Notes under the pieces: generated by a model
Told to the model about the DNA's origin: nothing
The model's input: only the letters and a program-made list of their open reading frames with translations
Databases searched by the model: none
Translations under genes and position numbers: made by a program
DNA from: Chryseobacterium sp. MYb7
GTDB taxonomy: Bacteria > Bacteroidota > Bacteroidia > Flavobacteriales > Weeksellaceae
NCBI RefSeq assembly: GCF_002979455.1
Contig: NZ_PCOU01000007.1
Coordinates: 1-64,000, forward strand
Length of the DNA: 64,000 nt
Direction: 5' to 3'
Shown: piece by piece, positions 18,047 to 26,490 of the stretch
How positions within the stretch are numbered: the stretch's first letter is position 1
Layout: every line of letters begins with the position of its first letter

Positions 18047-19359
18047 AGTTCTTCAATACTATCCAGAATATTCAAGTCATTTGGCCGCTCGTCTTCAATT
18101 TCAATGTCACCAAACAACTGCTTTTTGTCAACATTAGGATTTTGGCGAATGATATTAAGAATATTCAAGAAATCACGGATAACTTCTCTAGGCGTCAGGA
18201 ACTCTGATGCACCTGGCTTATTAAACATTTCTTCCATAAAAGCAGAAATCTCTTCATCGCATATATTGATTTCAGCTTTATAATTGAAATCAAAGATTAA
18301 TTTCAATTTTTTCAAAAGAACAAATATTTCGTTATGGTCCAAAGGCGTAAGTTTGATGACAGGCTGTGCAAAGTCACGCATTTCCAATGTTTCAAATTTG
18401 TTAGTTTGCAATCTGGATTTTAAAGCCTGATAACTAAACAAACCTCTTCTTTCGTTTTCCAGAAATTCTCTTGTCCCGGCAAAGTTGATGAATAGATTAG
18501 ACACCTTTCCCTGAAAACAGTCATTGTAAATCGTAAGGATTTTCTCATAGTTTTTCTCGCGCATTACGGAGGTAGAAATTTTGTAAAGGTTGATCGCTTC
18601 GTCAAGATTTATCATAAATCCGCTATATCCCATACTTACAAACAATTTGCAGAAATTTTTGAGCATATCATAAAAATTCTGGTCATTGATAATCTCACGC
18701 ACACCTAAATCCTGCCTTGCTTCGGTCTTTGTTTTATATTCTCCTTTCAGCCACTTTAATGCATTCCTTCTTAAAAGTTCATCATTTTTAATATAGCCTT
18801 CGTAATATTTCACAATGACAGAACCAAAGTCAAAACCACCTACTTCTGTGATTTCGTTGATGGTTTTCATTATGGTGTTTTGAGTGAGTCCAAGATATTC
18901 TTCATTACGGATATCAACCAATGAGATATTGTTTTCCTGCGCAGTTTTTAAAATAACCTGCTCTATCCATTTTTCCAATAATGTTTGTAGAGCACCTCCT
19001 TCCGGCTTGGTCTGGATAGCGATGTTATCCATAATTGCCGAATATAATAAAACACTTTTTCCATCATTTGCATAAAGGCGGTTATCCGGAGTAAAGTCTG
19101 CATTTGCAACCACAAATTTTTGTTTTAGTGCTACTGTATTGAACAAATGAAGCATAAATGATTTACCGCTTCCAAAATCTCCAATCCAGAATTTCGCAAT
19201 GCTGTGTCCGTTCTTTACATCATTCAGTGCGGTAATAAAGGCTTCTATTTCCTCTGTTCTTCCTACTGTTATATGCTGCACTCCGATTTTTGGAACAACA
19301 CCTCCCACAAGAGAGTTAATTATAGAGGTAGCTTCTTTTGGTTTAATATTATCAATCAT
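18043..19359 (-). CDS. sngB: P-loop ATPase (DUF2791/BrxD-like), Shango SngB-like
   Basis: A 438-residue ATP-binding protein. It has an N-terminal GVQHITVGRTEEIEAF block, Walker A WIGDFGSGKSFMLHLF near residues 57-72, Walker B-like SGFMINLDEAINLYK near 253-267 and a late arginine-rich LTPREVIRDFLNIL region. This architecture is the DUF2791 (BrxC/BrxD-type) ATPase family found in BREX and, with a TerB protein and helicase, in Shango. No pglX, pglZ or brxL is present, so BREX is not supported. It overlaps both neighbours (8 bases with sngA, 4 with sngC), which implies fixed stoichiometry. Confidence 0.82.
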   Translation of the reverse strand: MIDNIKPKEATSIINSLVGGVVPKIGVQHITVGRTEEIEAFITALNDVKNGHSIAKFWIGDFGSGKSFMLHLFNTVALKQKFVVANADFTPDNRLYANDGKSVLLYSAIMDNIAIQTKPEGGALQTLLEKWIEQVILKTAQENNISLVDIRNEEYLGLTQNTIMKTINEITEVGGFDFGSVIVKYYEGYIKNDELLRRNALKWLKGEYKTKTEARQDLGVREIINDQNFYDMLKNFCKLFVSMGYSGFMINLDEAINLYKISTSVMREKNYEKILTIYNDCFQGKVSNLFINFAGTREFLENERRGLFSYQALKSRLQTNKFETLEMRDFAQPVIKLTPLDHNEIFVLLKKLKLIFDFNYKAEINICDEEISAFMEEMFNKPGASEFLTPREVIRDFLNILNIIRQNPNVDKKQLFGDIEIEDERPNDLNILDSIEEL

Positions 19360-21349
19360 TGTTTAATAGTTTTTTGTAATAATCTGGGGATATGGTAAAA
19401 TAGTCGTCGTCTTCTTCAATCAATACATCATCCAGTGTTTCATAACAGGATTCATTAATTGAATCAATCACCGAGCTCATCATTTGGTTTTTGCTTTTCA
19501 AGACTTCTTCCAATTCATTCTGTGGAATGCTGAAGCTGTTTTTTTCAAAGATTTCCAATACCTCTTTCTGAAGTTCTGAAAGACGTAAATCTGAATTAAA
19601 TCTTGATATGGCGGATTCTGTATTATCATCGGTGGTTATATGAATCTGAACTTCTCCGGTTTCATTTTCTTCTATAGAATCAGATGTTTTTATTTCATCC
19701 TCCAATTCGTCCTGAAGATATTCATTCAGAAGATTGACCGTTCCGGAATGCTGTTTCTGAACTTCTTGTATTGAGTTTCTATCGATAATAATTTTTTTTC
19801 GTTTTGGCTCATATACAGAAGTTATTCTTTTCAAGGCATTTTCAAGTTGCCTGTCTTTAATAAAATCATTCAGAATCTCTTCAAAATCTCTCAATTGTTC
19901 ATCAGTTTTAAAAAGACTTTTCTGAATGGTCTTATTCATCTGCTTGTTATCAAACTTTGATGATTTCAAATCGGAATCTATGTAATAAACGTAAAGCTTA
20001 AGAGAACTTGGCTTATCCTGTTTCGCCATAAACTTGGAAGCTTCATAAAAAATATTTTCTACCGAAGGATTTTTTATGTTTTCCTCGGCTAGTCTGATAA
20101 TTTGATTTTCAAAGTCGGCTATATCCGTATAAGTTTGTGTTATTATTTCAAATTTAGATTTCCAACGGGTGGTATTGCTTTCGTTCAATAATTTTTCTGT
20201 TTCAGTATCAGGAGAAACAATATTCTTCTGGTCATCAATTAAGAATACATCTAATTTTGAAATCACTTTTTCATAGTACGGTGTAAAAATTTCAGGTGAA
20301 CTATAATTAAACTCTGCTGTTAGTTTCCTTTTATTTGAGTAGACCTCTCTGACATTGTTTTCACTTAATTTCAGAATATGTCCATAAATTTCACCTTTTA
20401 CAGAGTCAAAAGTATATTTATAATTTTGACTGCCTTTTCTATATCGGTAATATTTTCTCACAATCAAATCAGACAATTCATCCATCAGGTTAACGAATGA
20501 ATTATCATTAGAAACATAATTGTTCTGAAGAAATTCCACAGCCCTTAAAAACTGTTTCAGGATTTCAGTTTTACAGAATTCAGCATTATTAAAAACATTA
20601 GTTTGAAGCCAAATTCTGTTTAGGATTTCTTCTTGCTCAGTTGAAAGATTAAGCTTTTTCTTGTATTTTTTACCAAGCTTCCAATAATCATAATCATATT
20701 GCTGATTTTTTTCTCTGAAATGTTCTGCTTCGTCATCCATATTATATTCTTCAAGCTTCTGTAGCAGAAATGACACACCATATGATTTTGTTCGCGGAAA
20801 AGTATTTCCTAACATTTCCAATTGATGCTCGATTTTTTTATAATCTTTATGAACTTCAAAATCGTTTAATAAATCAAAAAGCAGAATAAAAGCATAGTTG
20901 GTATTTCCATTGAGAGAAAGAACATTCCCCTTTAAAAATTCCGCTCTGAATTTATCATAAAAATTTCGCTGCTCGTGTGTTGCATAGTTAATCTCATCAT
21001 AAGAATAGACGTATTGATGCGGCCAATAAGGAACAGAAGAATAAGATGATGACGAAGACGAAGATGGATATTCTGATGTAATCTTTATATTACCTATCAA
21101 AGTGCTCATCAAATCAGATACATCAATAATTGAATCATCCTTCATATTAGATTCTACAGAATTTATCTGGTTTTTAGGTTGGGATGGGGGGACCTCGTTT
21201 CTTTTTTCGATATACTTTTTTTGAGGTTGTACTTTTATAGGATTAGAACTTGTATTCTTAAAAGTTACTTTATTTTTAGGTTTTTTCTTTTGGTTTTTGC
21301 TTATGGTAATGATAAAAAATAAAATTACCAGAATGATAAAAAAAGTCAT
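19352..21349 (-). CDS. sngA: TerB-C domain protein with N-terminal membrane segment, Shango SngA-like
   Basis: A 665-residue protein. Residues 1-19 are a hydrophobic segment (FFIILVILFFIITI) followed by a Lys-rich stretch, which suggests a membrane anchor facing the cytosol. A low-complexity Ser/Lys linker with an eight-Ser tract follows. The rest is helical and charged, with the pattern of TerB-N/TerB-C proteins (RNFYDKFRAEFLKGNVL near the start; an acidic C-terminal domain ending TLDDVLIEEDDDYFTIS). With the ATPase and helicase it completes a Shango set. The membrane anchor is a notable detail, since it would place a DNA-processing complex at the membrane. Family call is by context plus TerB-like pattern. 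Confidence 0.72.
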   Translation of the reverse strand: MTFFIILVILFFIITISKNQKKKPKNKVTFKNTSSNPIKVQPQKKYIEKRNEVPPSQPKNQINSVESNMKDDSIIDVSDLMSTLIGNIKITSEYPSSSSSSSYSSVPYWPHQYVYSYDEINYATHEQRNFYDKFRAEFLKGNVLSLNGNTNYAFILLFDLLNDFEVHKDYKKIEHQLEMLGNTFPRTKSYGVSFLLQKLEEYNMDDEAEHFREKNQQYDYDYWKLGKKYKKKLNLSTEQEEILNRIWLQTNVFNNAEFCKTEILKQFLRAVEFLQNNYVSNDNSFVNLMDELSDLIVRKYYRYRKGSQNYKYTFDSVKGEIYGHILKLSENNVREVYSNKRKLTAEFNYSSPEIFTPYYEKVISKLDVFLIDDQKNIVSPDTETEKLLNESNTTRWKSKFEIITQTYTDIADFENQIIRLAEENIKNPSVENIFYEASKFMAKQDKPSSLKLYVYYIDSDLKSSKFDNKQMNKTIQKSLFKTDEQLRDFEEILNDFIKDRQLENALKRITSVYEPKRKKIIIDRNSIQEVQKQHSGTVNLLNEYLQDELEDEIKTSDSIEENETGEVQIHITTDDNTESAISRFNSDLRLSELQKEVLEIFEKNSFSIPQNELEEVLKSKNQMMSSVIDSINESCYETLDDVLIEEDDDYFTISPDYYKKLLNND

Positions 21350-21361
21350 ATTCTCCTACGT

Positions 21362-22252
21362 TTATATGGCGTCAAACACATCAAATTCGTGAACCAAAAC
21401 AATGGTATGTCCTGACTTTCTCAAGTCCAATGCTTTTTCTACTTTTCTACCATAGCAGGCATAGCTCCAGCAAGCATTGCTGGTATCGCCAATAATCAAA
21501 TAATCTGTTTTTTTTGAAATAGAATTTACAGGAATGCCTCCTTTGTCTTTAATAGCATTCTGAAGTTCAGTTCTGGTTCCTCTGCTGAGAATTCCTGTGA
21601 CACAGAACGTTTTATTTTCAAAAATAATCTCAGGATCAACTGCGCATATTCCGGAAATATTTATATCTGCCGTTGCTTTATCAATTGATGCTTTTACATC
21701 ATTATTACTAAGCTCAACGAATTGCTTGATAAATGCCATCAGTATTAATCTCTCGTCTTCTTCAATTTTCTTATCAGAAACGACCGAAAGGACAAGACTT
21801 CGTATTTCATCATAAGGGTAATAGGAATTCAGATGTTCATTTTCTGAAAGCCATTCGTGAAGTTTAAAAATTTCTGTATCATTGAGTTCTCCATCAGATA
21901 AGATCCCGTGAAAAATCCCCTGAAGCTGTTGCAAATCAGAAGTAATCCCATTATAGTAGATACTGTCGTGTTCATATTTTTGACAAAGCCAATAAAGGTC
22001 TTCGACAGCTTCCTTTGGCGGAATACCGTTTGACACTGTATTATCAATCAGCGACATAAATTCCCGAAAAGGATTTCTGTTCACTAAATAATGGTGTTCT
22101 CTTGCCCATAACTGCAATTCCTTCATCTCATAAGAGTCTATTTTATCATCGGAAATGATTCCTAATAAAATGCCTTTGAGAGAATTGATTGCCTTATCAG
22201 CTCTTGCTTTAACGGTCACGATTTGCTGTTCTGAGTTTTCAAAGTTGGTCAT
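21362..22252 (-). CDS. TerB-like repeat protein with C-terminal BRCT domain
   Basis: A 296-residue protein. Two TerB-like helical repeats are visible: GILLGIISDDKIDSYEMKEL at about 26-45 and GIFHGILSDGELNDTEIFKL at about 111-130; each has an acidic DxKIDxxE-type loop, the usual TerB metal-site position. Residues about 208-296 form a BRCT domain (FENKTFCVTGILSRGTRTEL, then GGIPVNSISKKTDYLIIG, as in NAD-dependent DNA ligase BRCTs). BRCT domains bind DNA ends or nicks, or phosphopeptides. It ends 12 bases before the sngA start, so it is tightly linked to Shango. The three-gene Shango system as described does not include it; it may be an accessory DNA-damage sensor. Confidence 0.8.
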   Translation of the reverse strand: MTNFENSEQQIVTVKARADKAINSLKGILLGIISDDKIDSYEMKELQLWAREHHYLVNRNPFREFMSLIDNTVSNGIPPKEAVEDLYWLCQKYEHDSIYYNGITSDLQQLQGIFHGILSDGELNDTEIFKLHEWLSENEHLNSYYPYDEIRSLVLSVVSDKKIEEDERLILMAFIKQFVELSNNDVKASIDKATADINISGICAVDPEIIFENKTFCVTGILSRGTRTELQNAIKDKGGIPVNSISKKTDYLIIGDTSNACWSYACYGRKVEKALDLRKSGHTIVLVHEFDVFDAI

Positions 22253-22314
22253 AGTTTATATTTTTGACGAGTTACTAATTTAATCAAAACTAACAAATCT
22301 TTTGGTTATATTGA

Positions 22315-22608
22315 TCACTTTGAGTCAACTAATTCATAATCTATAAGTTCATCATAAATTGCTTTTAATTCTGAATTTAATTGAGTAAGATATTCTGTAC
22401 AAATATTATTATAAAGGTCTTGACTTTCATCTTCAAGATTAAATTCAAATAGCCCCTTTTTTAATTCTTTCAATAAACTATTAAATACCATTTTGACATT
22501 GTTCGGATTGTCATCAGTAAGTATTATTTGAAGTGGAGTTTCTCCAACCTCTAGCACCAAATATGTATTGGCATCTTCTCTTTTAATTGTTGCTTTTTTA
22601 GTTTCCAT
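22315..22608 (-). CDS. small acidic protein, partner of the PHP-ATPase (unknown)
   Basis: A 97-residue protein if it starts at Met 22608 (METKKATIKRED...), which overlaps the PHP-ATPase stop by 11 bases. A longer frame opens at 22644 but begins within the upstream coding region. The sequence is acidic, predicted beta then helical, with a conserved-looking VLEVGETPLQIILTDD segment and a helical C-terminus. No signal peptide or membrane segment is seen, and no family is recognised. The overlap suggests translational coupling to the PHP-ATPase, so it could be a partner or regulator. Confidence 0.65.
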   Translation of the reverse strand: METKKATIKREDANTYLVLEVGETPLQIILTDDNPNNVKMVFNSLLKELKKGLFEFNLEDESQDLYNNICTEYLTQLNSELKAIYDELIDYELVDSK

Positions 22609-24736
22609 ATATTTTTCCTCTTTCTCCGAAGGCTTCTTTACCACCTTCTAATGTTTTCATACTTATTTCTTTCCAGTTTAGCTCAGGTTTTAAACCATAA
22701 ATACACTTTAGTGAATTTGAAAATGGGTTTCCTGTTAATGTAAAATACTGCCCTTGATCGTGTAATCTGTATATAGAATTATAAGGTAAAGTTCTAACTG
22801 CAATATTAGCATCGTGCGTAGCAATGACAACCTTTTTACCAAGTAATGCTTTTTCTTTTAATAATGGGACAATTACATCATTAATATAGTCATTACCCAA
22901 ACTTTTCTCTGGTTCATCAATTAAATAAATATCCTTATCCTCAACCAGTTCTTTATGAAGTAGAATCATTGAAGACTCGCCATTTGACGGATTGTATACC
23001 GCCCCATTAAGCGTAAAATGCCTACTTTTTAGTAATAGATCATTTAATGAGTTTATTGTTTCAATACTTTCAATTTCATTTAACTCTGAGACTTTTAAAA
23101 ATAGCTCACTCGAATGAATATGCTTGGAAATTGAGATTATTGTGTTGACAAACTGTTTTTGAGGAGTCTTTTTAACATTTTTTACAGGAGAAAAATTACT
23201 GTCAGTAAAAGAGCCGTTTTGAATCATTAAATTGGTGTTACATCTCAGCTCTCCTTTCTCGCCTAGGCTTCCTGCATATTCTTCTAATGGATCGATTTTT
23301 TGTTTAATATTTTCAAGAATTTCTTTTGTTGCTCTTTCTATTTTAATCCTATTTCTAGAATAATCCGCAAAACCTGTTTTGATCGGCTTTGGCGGTTGCC
23401 CTGTTTTTTTGGAAATCTCCGTGAGAAAAGTAGATATGATTCCATTTAATAAGTTTATACTTTTATTTTCAAATATTTTATTTTCTGTTTGTGCCTTTAA
23501 TTGAGACAGTATCTTTTCAAGTAATTCAATTAATTCTGTGATTAAAGTTTGTTCAACATATTTGTTAAGTTCTTCATTATCTATTACATCATTCCTAAAC
23601 GATTTAAATTCAGTAAGAATATCAGTGATTTCAGTTAAGCTCCTTTGAGTTTGGGTTTCATCTTCTTGATTGATATTTTTGATTTTTAATTTTTGAGATA
23701 TTTTATTAGTTTCTTGTACAGAAAAATGTAGAAGATATTTATTTAAGCTTGTTACCTCTTCTTCTGTCACCTCCTTTAAAAAACTGATATTGTCTTCACA
23801 TTTATCAATTCCAAAATCAGAAACTTCACAATTGAAAGAATTCCCTTTTATATCAAAAACTTCGTTTAAATGACTATCATTAGACTTATATACAGAGGTT
23901 TTATGACCTTTTGCATTATAATATTTTGATAAAGATTCTAATATCTCCGTTTTTCCTGTACCTTTTGAACCAAATAGAATATTTATATCATTATAGATAT
24001 CTAATCGTATCAATTCAGCAGCTGAAAATGGTACCACTTCGATATGCTCCTTAACTTTTTTATCCAAAATTGTATTTATTGTAGCCTCATCTTTTTCTAA
24101 CAACAAGCAGAACTGCTCAAAACTTTCCACGGGTAGTCTTAAATCAGGTAATGTTTTTGATATTTCTACATAATCATCCCAGTTATGTACATCTGAACCA
24201 TAAATAGAATTATGACCGTGGCTTATATAAATGCCAGCAGAAATTGCATTAGTGGCCTCTTTTAAAATTCTTTTAGGATTTGATACTAAACTTGTGAGTA
24301 TTTGTAATTCTTCGTCACCAAGATTAGGTTTTTTTACAAAATAATGTGCAACATAGATGCAATCTAAAGAATCGAATTTTTCTACGACCTCGTGTAATGA
24401 AATTGTAAATGTATCAGGATTTTTATCTGCTAAAATTTCCTGGACATTATTGTCAAACTGAATATAATTTTTAGGATTACAAATTACAATTAAATGAGCC
24501 CTCTTTCCTTTTTCTAAAATGTCCAGTTCAATTCCAGGCCAAATTTGACAGTTTGTAGACACACCATCTCTAAATTCTTCGTACTGATTTAAATCAAAAT
24601 GATTATGATTTGTGATAGCCAGAATCTTGACATCGGTATCTCTTATAATTTCGATAAATCTATCCTTTTCTATCTTACGTGTTACAGCATCGCCAGATTT
24701 TATTTTTTTTGTATGGACGTGAATGTCAATTTTCAT
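22598..24736 (-). CDS. PHP phosphoesterase-ATPase fusion (TrlF-like)
   Basis: A 712-residue two-part protein. Residues 1-240 are a PHP metal-dependent phosphoesterase: MKIDIHVHTK (HxH), AITNHNHFD near 42, PGIELDI near 68, VAHYF and GSDVHNWDD near 190, which together provide the metal ligands. Residues 250-712 are an SMC/RecF-like ATPase with Walker A LFGSKGTGKTEIL near 262, Walker B IYLIDEPEKSLGND near 612 and H-loop VIATHDANIAVR near 642, split by coiled-coil-like helices. Proteins of this design (annotated TrlF family) recur in defence islands and probably cleave a nucleic acid or nucleotide when the ATPase senses a trigger. It is the first gene of the defence operon. Confidence 0.8.
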   Translation of the reverse strand: MKIDIHVHTKKIKSGDAVTRKIEKDRFIEIIRDTDVKILAITNHNHFDLNQYEEFRDGVSTNCQIWPGIELDILEKGKRAHLIVICNPKNYIQFDNNVQEILADKNPDTFTISLHEVVEKFDSLDCIYVAHYFVKKPNLGDEELQILTSLVSNPKRILKEATNAISAGIYISHGHNSIYGSDVHNWDDYVEISKTLPDLRLPVESFEQFCLLLEKDEATINTILDKKVKEHIEVVPFSAAELIRLDIYNDINILFGSKGTGKTEILESLSKYYNAKGHKTSVYKSNDSHLNEVFDIKGNSFNCEVSDFGIDKCEDNISFLKEVTEEEVTSLNKYLLHFSVQETNKISQKLKIKNINQEDETQTQRSLTEITDILTEFKSFRNDVIDNEELNKYVEQTLITELIELLEKILSQLKAQTENKIFENKSINLLNGIISTFLTEISKKTGQPPKPIKTGFADYSRNRIKIERATKEILENIKQKIDPLEEYAGSLGEKGELRCNTNLMIQNGSFTDSNFSPVKNVKKTPQKQFVNTIISISKHIHSSELFLKVSELNEIESIETINSLNDLLLKSRHFTLNGAVYNPSNGESSMILLHKELVEDKDIYLIDEPEKSLGNDYINDVIVPLLKEKALLGKKVVIATHDANIAVRTLPYNSIYRLHDQGQYFTLTGNPFSNSLKCIYGLKPELNWKEISMKTLEGGKEAFGERGKIYGN

Positions 24737-24891
24737 TGCAAGAGTATTTATAGAGTGTTATAAAATTCTGTTGCAATTTATCTGGTATTTATTATATTTT
24801 TTTACGGTTTTCCGTAATTATATTAAGTTATTTATAATTTTAGAAAAATTATGAAATTACACGATTCATAAGGATTGTTTTATCAGAAAAC

Positions 24892-25224
24892 TTACTTCCT
24901 CATTCTTGTTTTCTTCCCACTACACTTCAACTCCCCACCAAAATCCAACATAACCACCTGACTTCCCTGAAACGGATTATATGACGGCTGATAATCAATA
25001 TAGCCCGAAGAATGTAGGTTCTTCAGGCATTTATGATAGATGGCTTTTGAGCGGATTTTACTAATACGCATCACTTCATCGCGGGAAATACTGACCGGAT
25101 TTCGGAAACGGCTGAAATTCCAGAACTGGAATAAGGCTAAATAGAGGCTGATGTGTGATGGATTAACCGTATTATCCTGAGCCACCTTTTCATAGAAAGC
25201 TGTGAGGTGTTTGATATAATTCAT
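24892..25224 (-). CDS. mobile-element-associated helix-turn-helix protein
   Basis: A 110-residue basic protein. HISLYLALFQFWNFSRFRNP followed by ISRDEVMRISKIRSKAIYHK and CLKNLHSSGYIDY reads as a winged-helix or HTH fold. Short proteins of this kind are frequent in Bacteroidetes conjugative and mobilisable elements, next to an excisionase-like gene as here. It probably regulates element gene expression or replication. It lies 25 bases downstream of the excisionase-like gene and is cotranscribed with it. Confidence 0.65.
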   Translation of the reverse strand: MNYIKHLTAFYEKVAQDNTVNPSHISLYLALFQFWNFSRFRNPVSISRDEVMRISKIRSKAIYHKCLKNLHSSGYIDYQPSYNPFQGSQVVMLDFGGELKCSGKKTRMRK

Positions 25225-25249
25225 AATTTAGTTTCGGTGCTTCGAAATA

Positions 25250-25510
25250 TCATTGCTTATTTTTCAGCATTTCTTCAATGTCTTTGTAATTGTAATATAG
25301 TGTCCCACCGACACGGGTGTAAGATAAAGTTCCATTGATGCGTAGCTTCTGCAATGTTCCGGAGGAGATTTTCAGAAGTGCTTTGACCTCTGACGAACGC
25401 AGCCATAATTTCTGCTGGGAAATCTTGATCTGAAATAGGTTTTGTAGGTCTTCCAGCAATTCGGTTCTAAATTCCTGAAGGTCTTCTTTGGTGATTAGGT
25501 TTACGATCAT
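25250..25510 (-). CDS. excisionase-like HTH protein
   Basis: An 86-residue protein with a C-terminal HTH_17 (MerR/excisionase-type) domain: WLRSSEVKALLKISSGTLQK, LRINGTLSYTRVGG and YYNYKDIEEMLKN. This layout is common in Bacteroidetes element excisionases and regulators. The N-terminus (LQEFRTELLEDLQNLFQ) looks like a short coiled coil for dimerisation. It is the likely directionality factor for the integrase at 10967, although the two are 13 kb apart. Confidence 0.8.
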   Translation of the reverse strand: MIVNLITKEDLQEFRTELLEDLQNLFQIKISQQKLWLRSSEVKALLKISSGTLQKLRINGTLSYTRVGGTLYYNYKDIEEMLKNKQ

Positions 25511-25726
25511 AACTACTTCATTTTTGTTTTTGACTTAGTTTTCTTCTACAAAGTTGTAACATTAAAACAATCAAAACAATAGTGTTAGAGGGGCGTGGGC
25601 TAAATGAGAACAATCTGGATGATGCAGGAATCTTTTGGAGATTAAAAAAGAATAAATTGGAATCAACTAGATGGTTTACAAAGAAAAAAGACGAGTTCCG
25701 AAGTCTTTTCCCCTTTTTGCAAAAAA

Positions 25727-25787
25727 GGCAAGAGAGTCTTTGTAGGTAAAACTTGAAAAGTTTGTACGTACAAAGACACATCTTGCC
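25727..25787. repeat. 61-base inverted repeat
   Basis: The left arm starts GGCAAGAGAGTCTTTGTAGG and the right arm ends CAAAGACACATCTTGCC. The arms pair over about 28 bases with one two-base bulge and a few mismatches, around a short GAAA loop. The hairpin could be an origin of transfer, a recombinase binding site or a structured RNA. It is about 215 bases upstream of the excisionase-like gene start. Confidence 0.7.
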
Positions 25788-25939
25788 TATAATAAGCATG
25801 TCATTTTTTCAGAGCTCTGAAAAGCGCCCACATAAAACCGTAAGTTATTAATAACCAGAATATTGATTTCATTTATATGGTTTTTGCTGTTGAAAGAAAA
25901 AATATTACAAAATATTGAAGTTGGGAGAATACACTAACC

Positions 25940-26065
25940 TGTATCCATTTCACTCAGGGTAAGAAGATAACCTGAGACATATTTACACAGGTACTGTAAT
26001 AGGGTGGGTAAAATTTACTCAGGTTAGGAAAAAACATGGGTAACTTTTATGCAGGTTCAACCTAA
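25940..26065. repeat. four degenerate tandem repeats, 32-33 base period
   Basis: The core TTTACTCAGGTTA or a close variant recurs with CAGG at 25955, 25988, 26020 and 26052, a spacing of 33, 32 and 32. Most units also begin with TG and share ATTTAC before the core. Spacing close to three helical turns suggests a protein bound on one face, as with iterons or arm-type recombinase sites. Confidence 0.6.
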
Positions 26066-26265
26066 TCTGTATCATTCAAGATCATTGATTCGGTTTCGAG
26101 GACACTCGACTTTTTTCTTTATCCTTTACAATTGTAAAAGCAGAATTTGTCTTTTTTATTAATGAGTTTTGATTAGGTTAGAGCAATTGTGATTGAATTG
26201 ATTCGTATAACTGAGGTTCCGACTTTTTCTTTGCTCACGCCAAGAACAGTATCAGGCACATAAAA

Positions 26266-26292
26266 CCGAAATCCTCCAATTGGAGGATTCGG
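26266..26292. repeat. short perfect-core palindrome
   Basis: ATCCTCCAATTGGAGGAT is an 18-base perfect palindrome, with CCGAA and TCGG extending it. It has no loop and only a weak T tract, so it is more likely an operator-type site or a remnant than a classical terminator. Confidence 0.5.
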
Positions 26293-26490
26293 CTTGAAAT
26301 CTTTTTGTCCGCAGGATTCAGGAGTGTCTGGAAAAATTGTTGAAGCTTTGCATAAAGAATTTTTTGAGATACCCAAAAAGATTTTTTTATGTGAATGATA
26401 CTGCCTTACATTTGGCAATAGAAAAAGCAAAAAACCTCAGTTATGGTAATTGAATACTGGTACTTTAATTAGATGACAGGTAAAGATGTG

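Larger units (their letters stand above)
25511..26490. other. non-coding region of the island with hairpin and periodic repeats
   Basis: About 980 bases with no convincing gene. Short frames on the minus strand (25518-25799, 26173-26430) lack any recognisable domain. It contains a 61-base inverted repeat (25727-25787), four degenerate repeats about 32 bases apart (25940-26065) and a 27-base near-perfect palindrome (26266-26292). Its position beside the excisionase-like gene, where mobilisation genes often sit, suggests a decayed or compact transfer, replication or recombination region. Confidence 0.55.

Noticed and set aside
15911..19359. BREX system
   Set aside because: The DUF2791-type ATPase and helicase alone resemble BREX parts, but pglX, pglZ, brxC and brxL are missing; Shango fits better.
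25518..25799. 93-codon minus-strand reading frame
   Set aside because: It covers the 61-base inverted repeat and reads as low-complexity Phe/Leu/Lys sequence with no domain.
25940..26065. CRISPR array
   Set aside because: The period is about 32 bases in total, the repeats are degenerate and there are no spacers of separate sequence or cas genes.
26173..26430. 85-codon minus-strand reading frame
   Set aside because: It spans the short palindrome at 26266-26292 and has no recognisable family or start context; at best a remnant.
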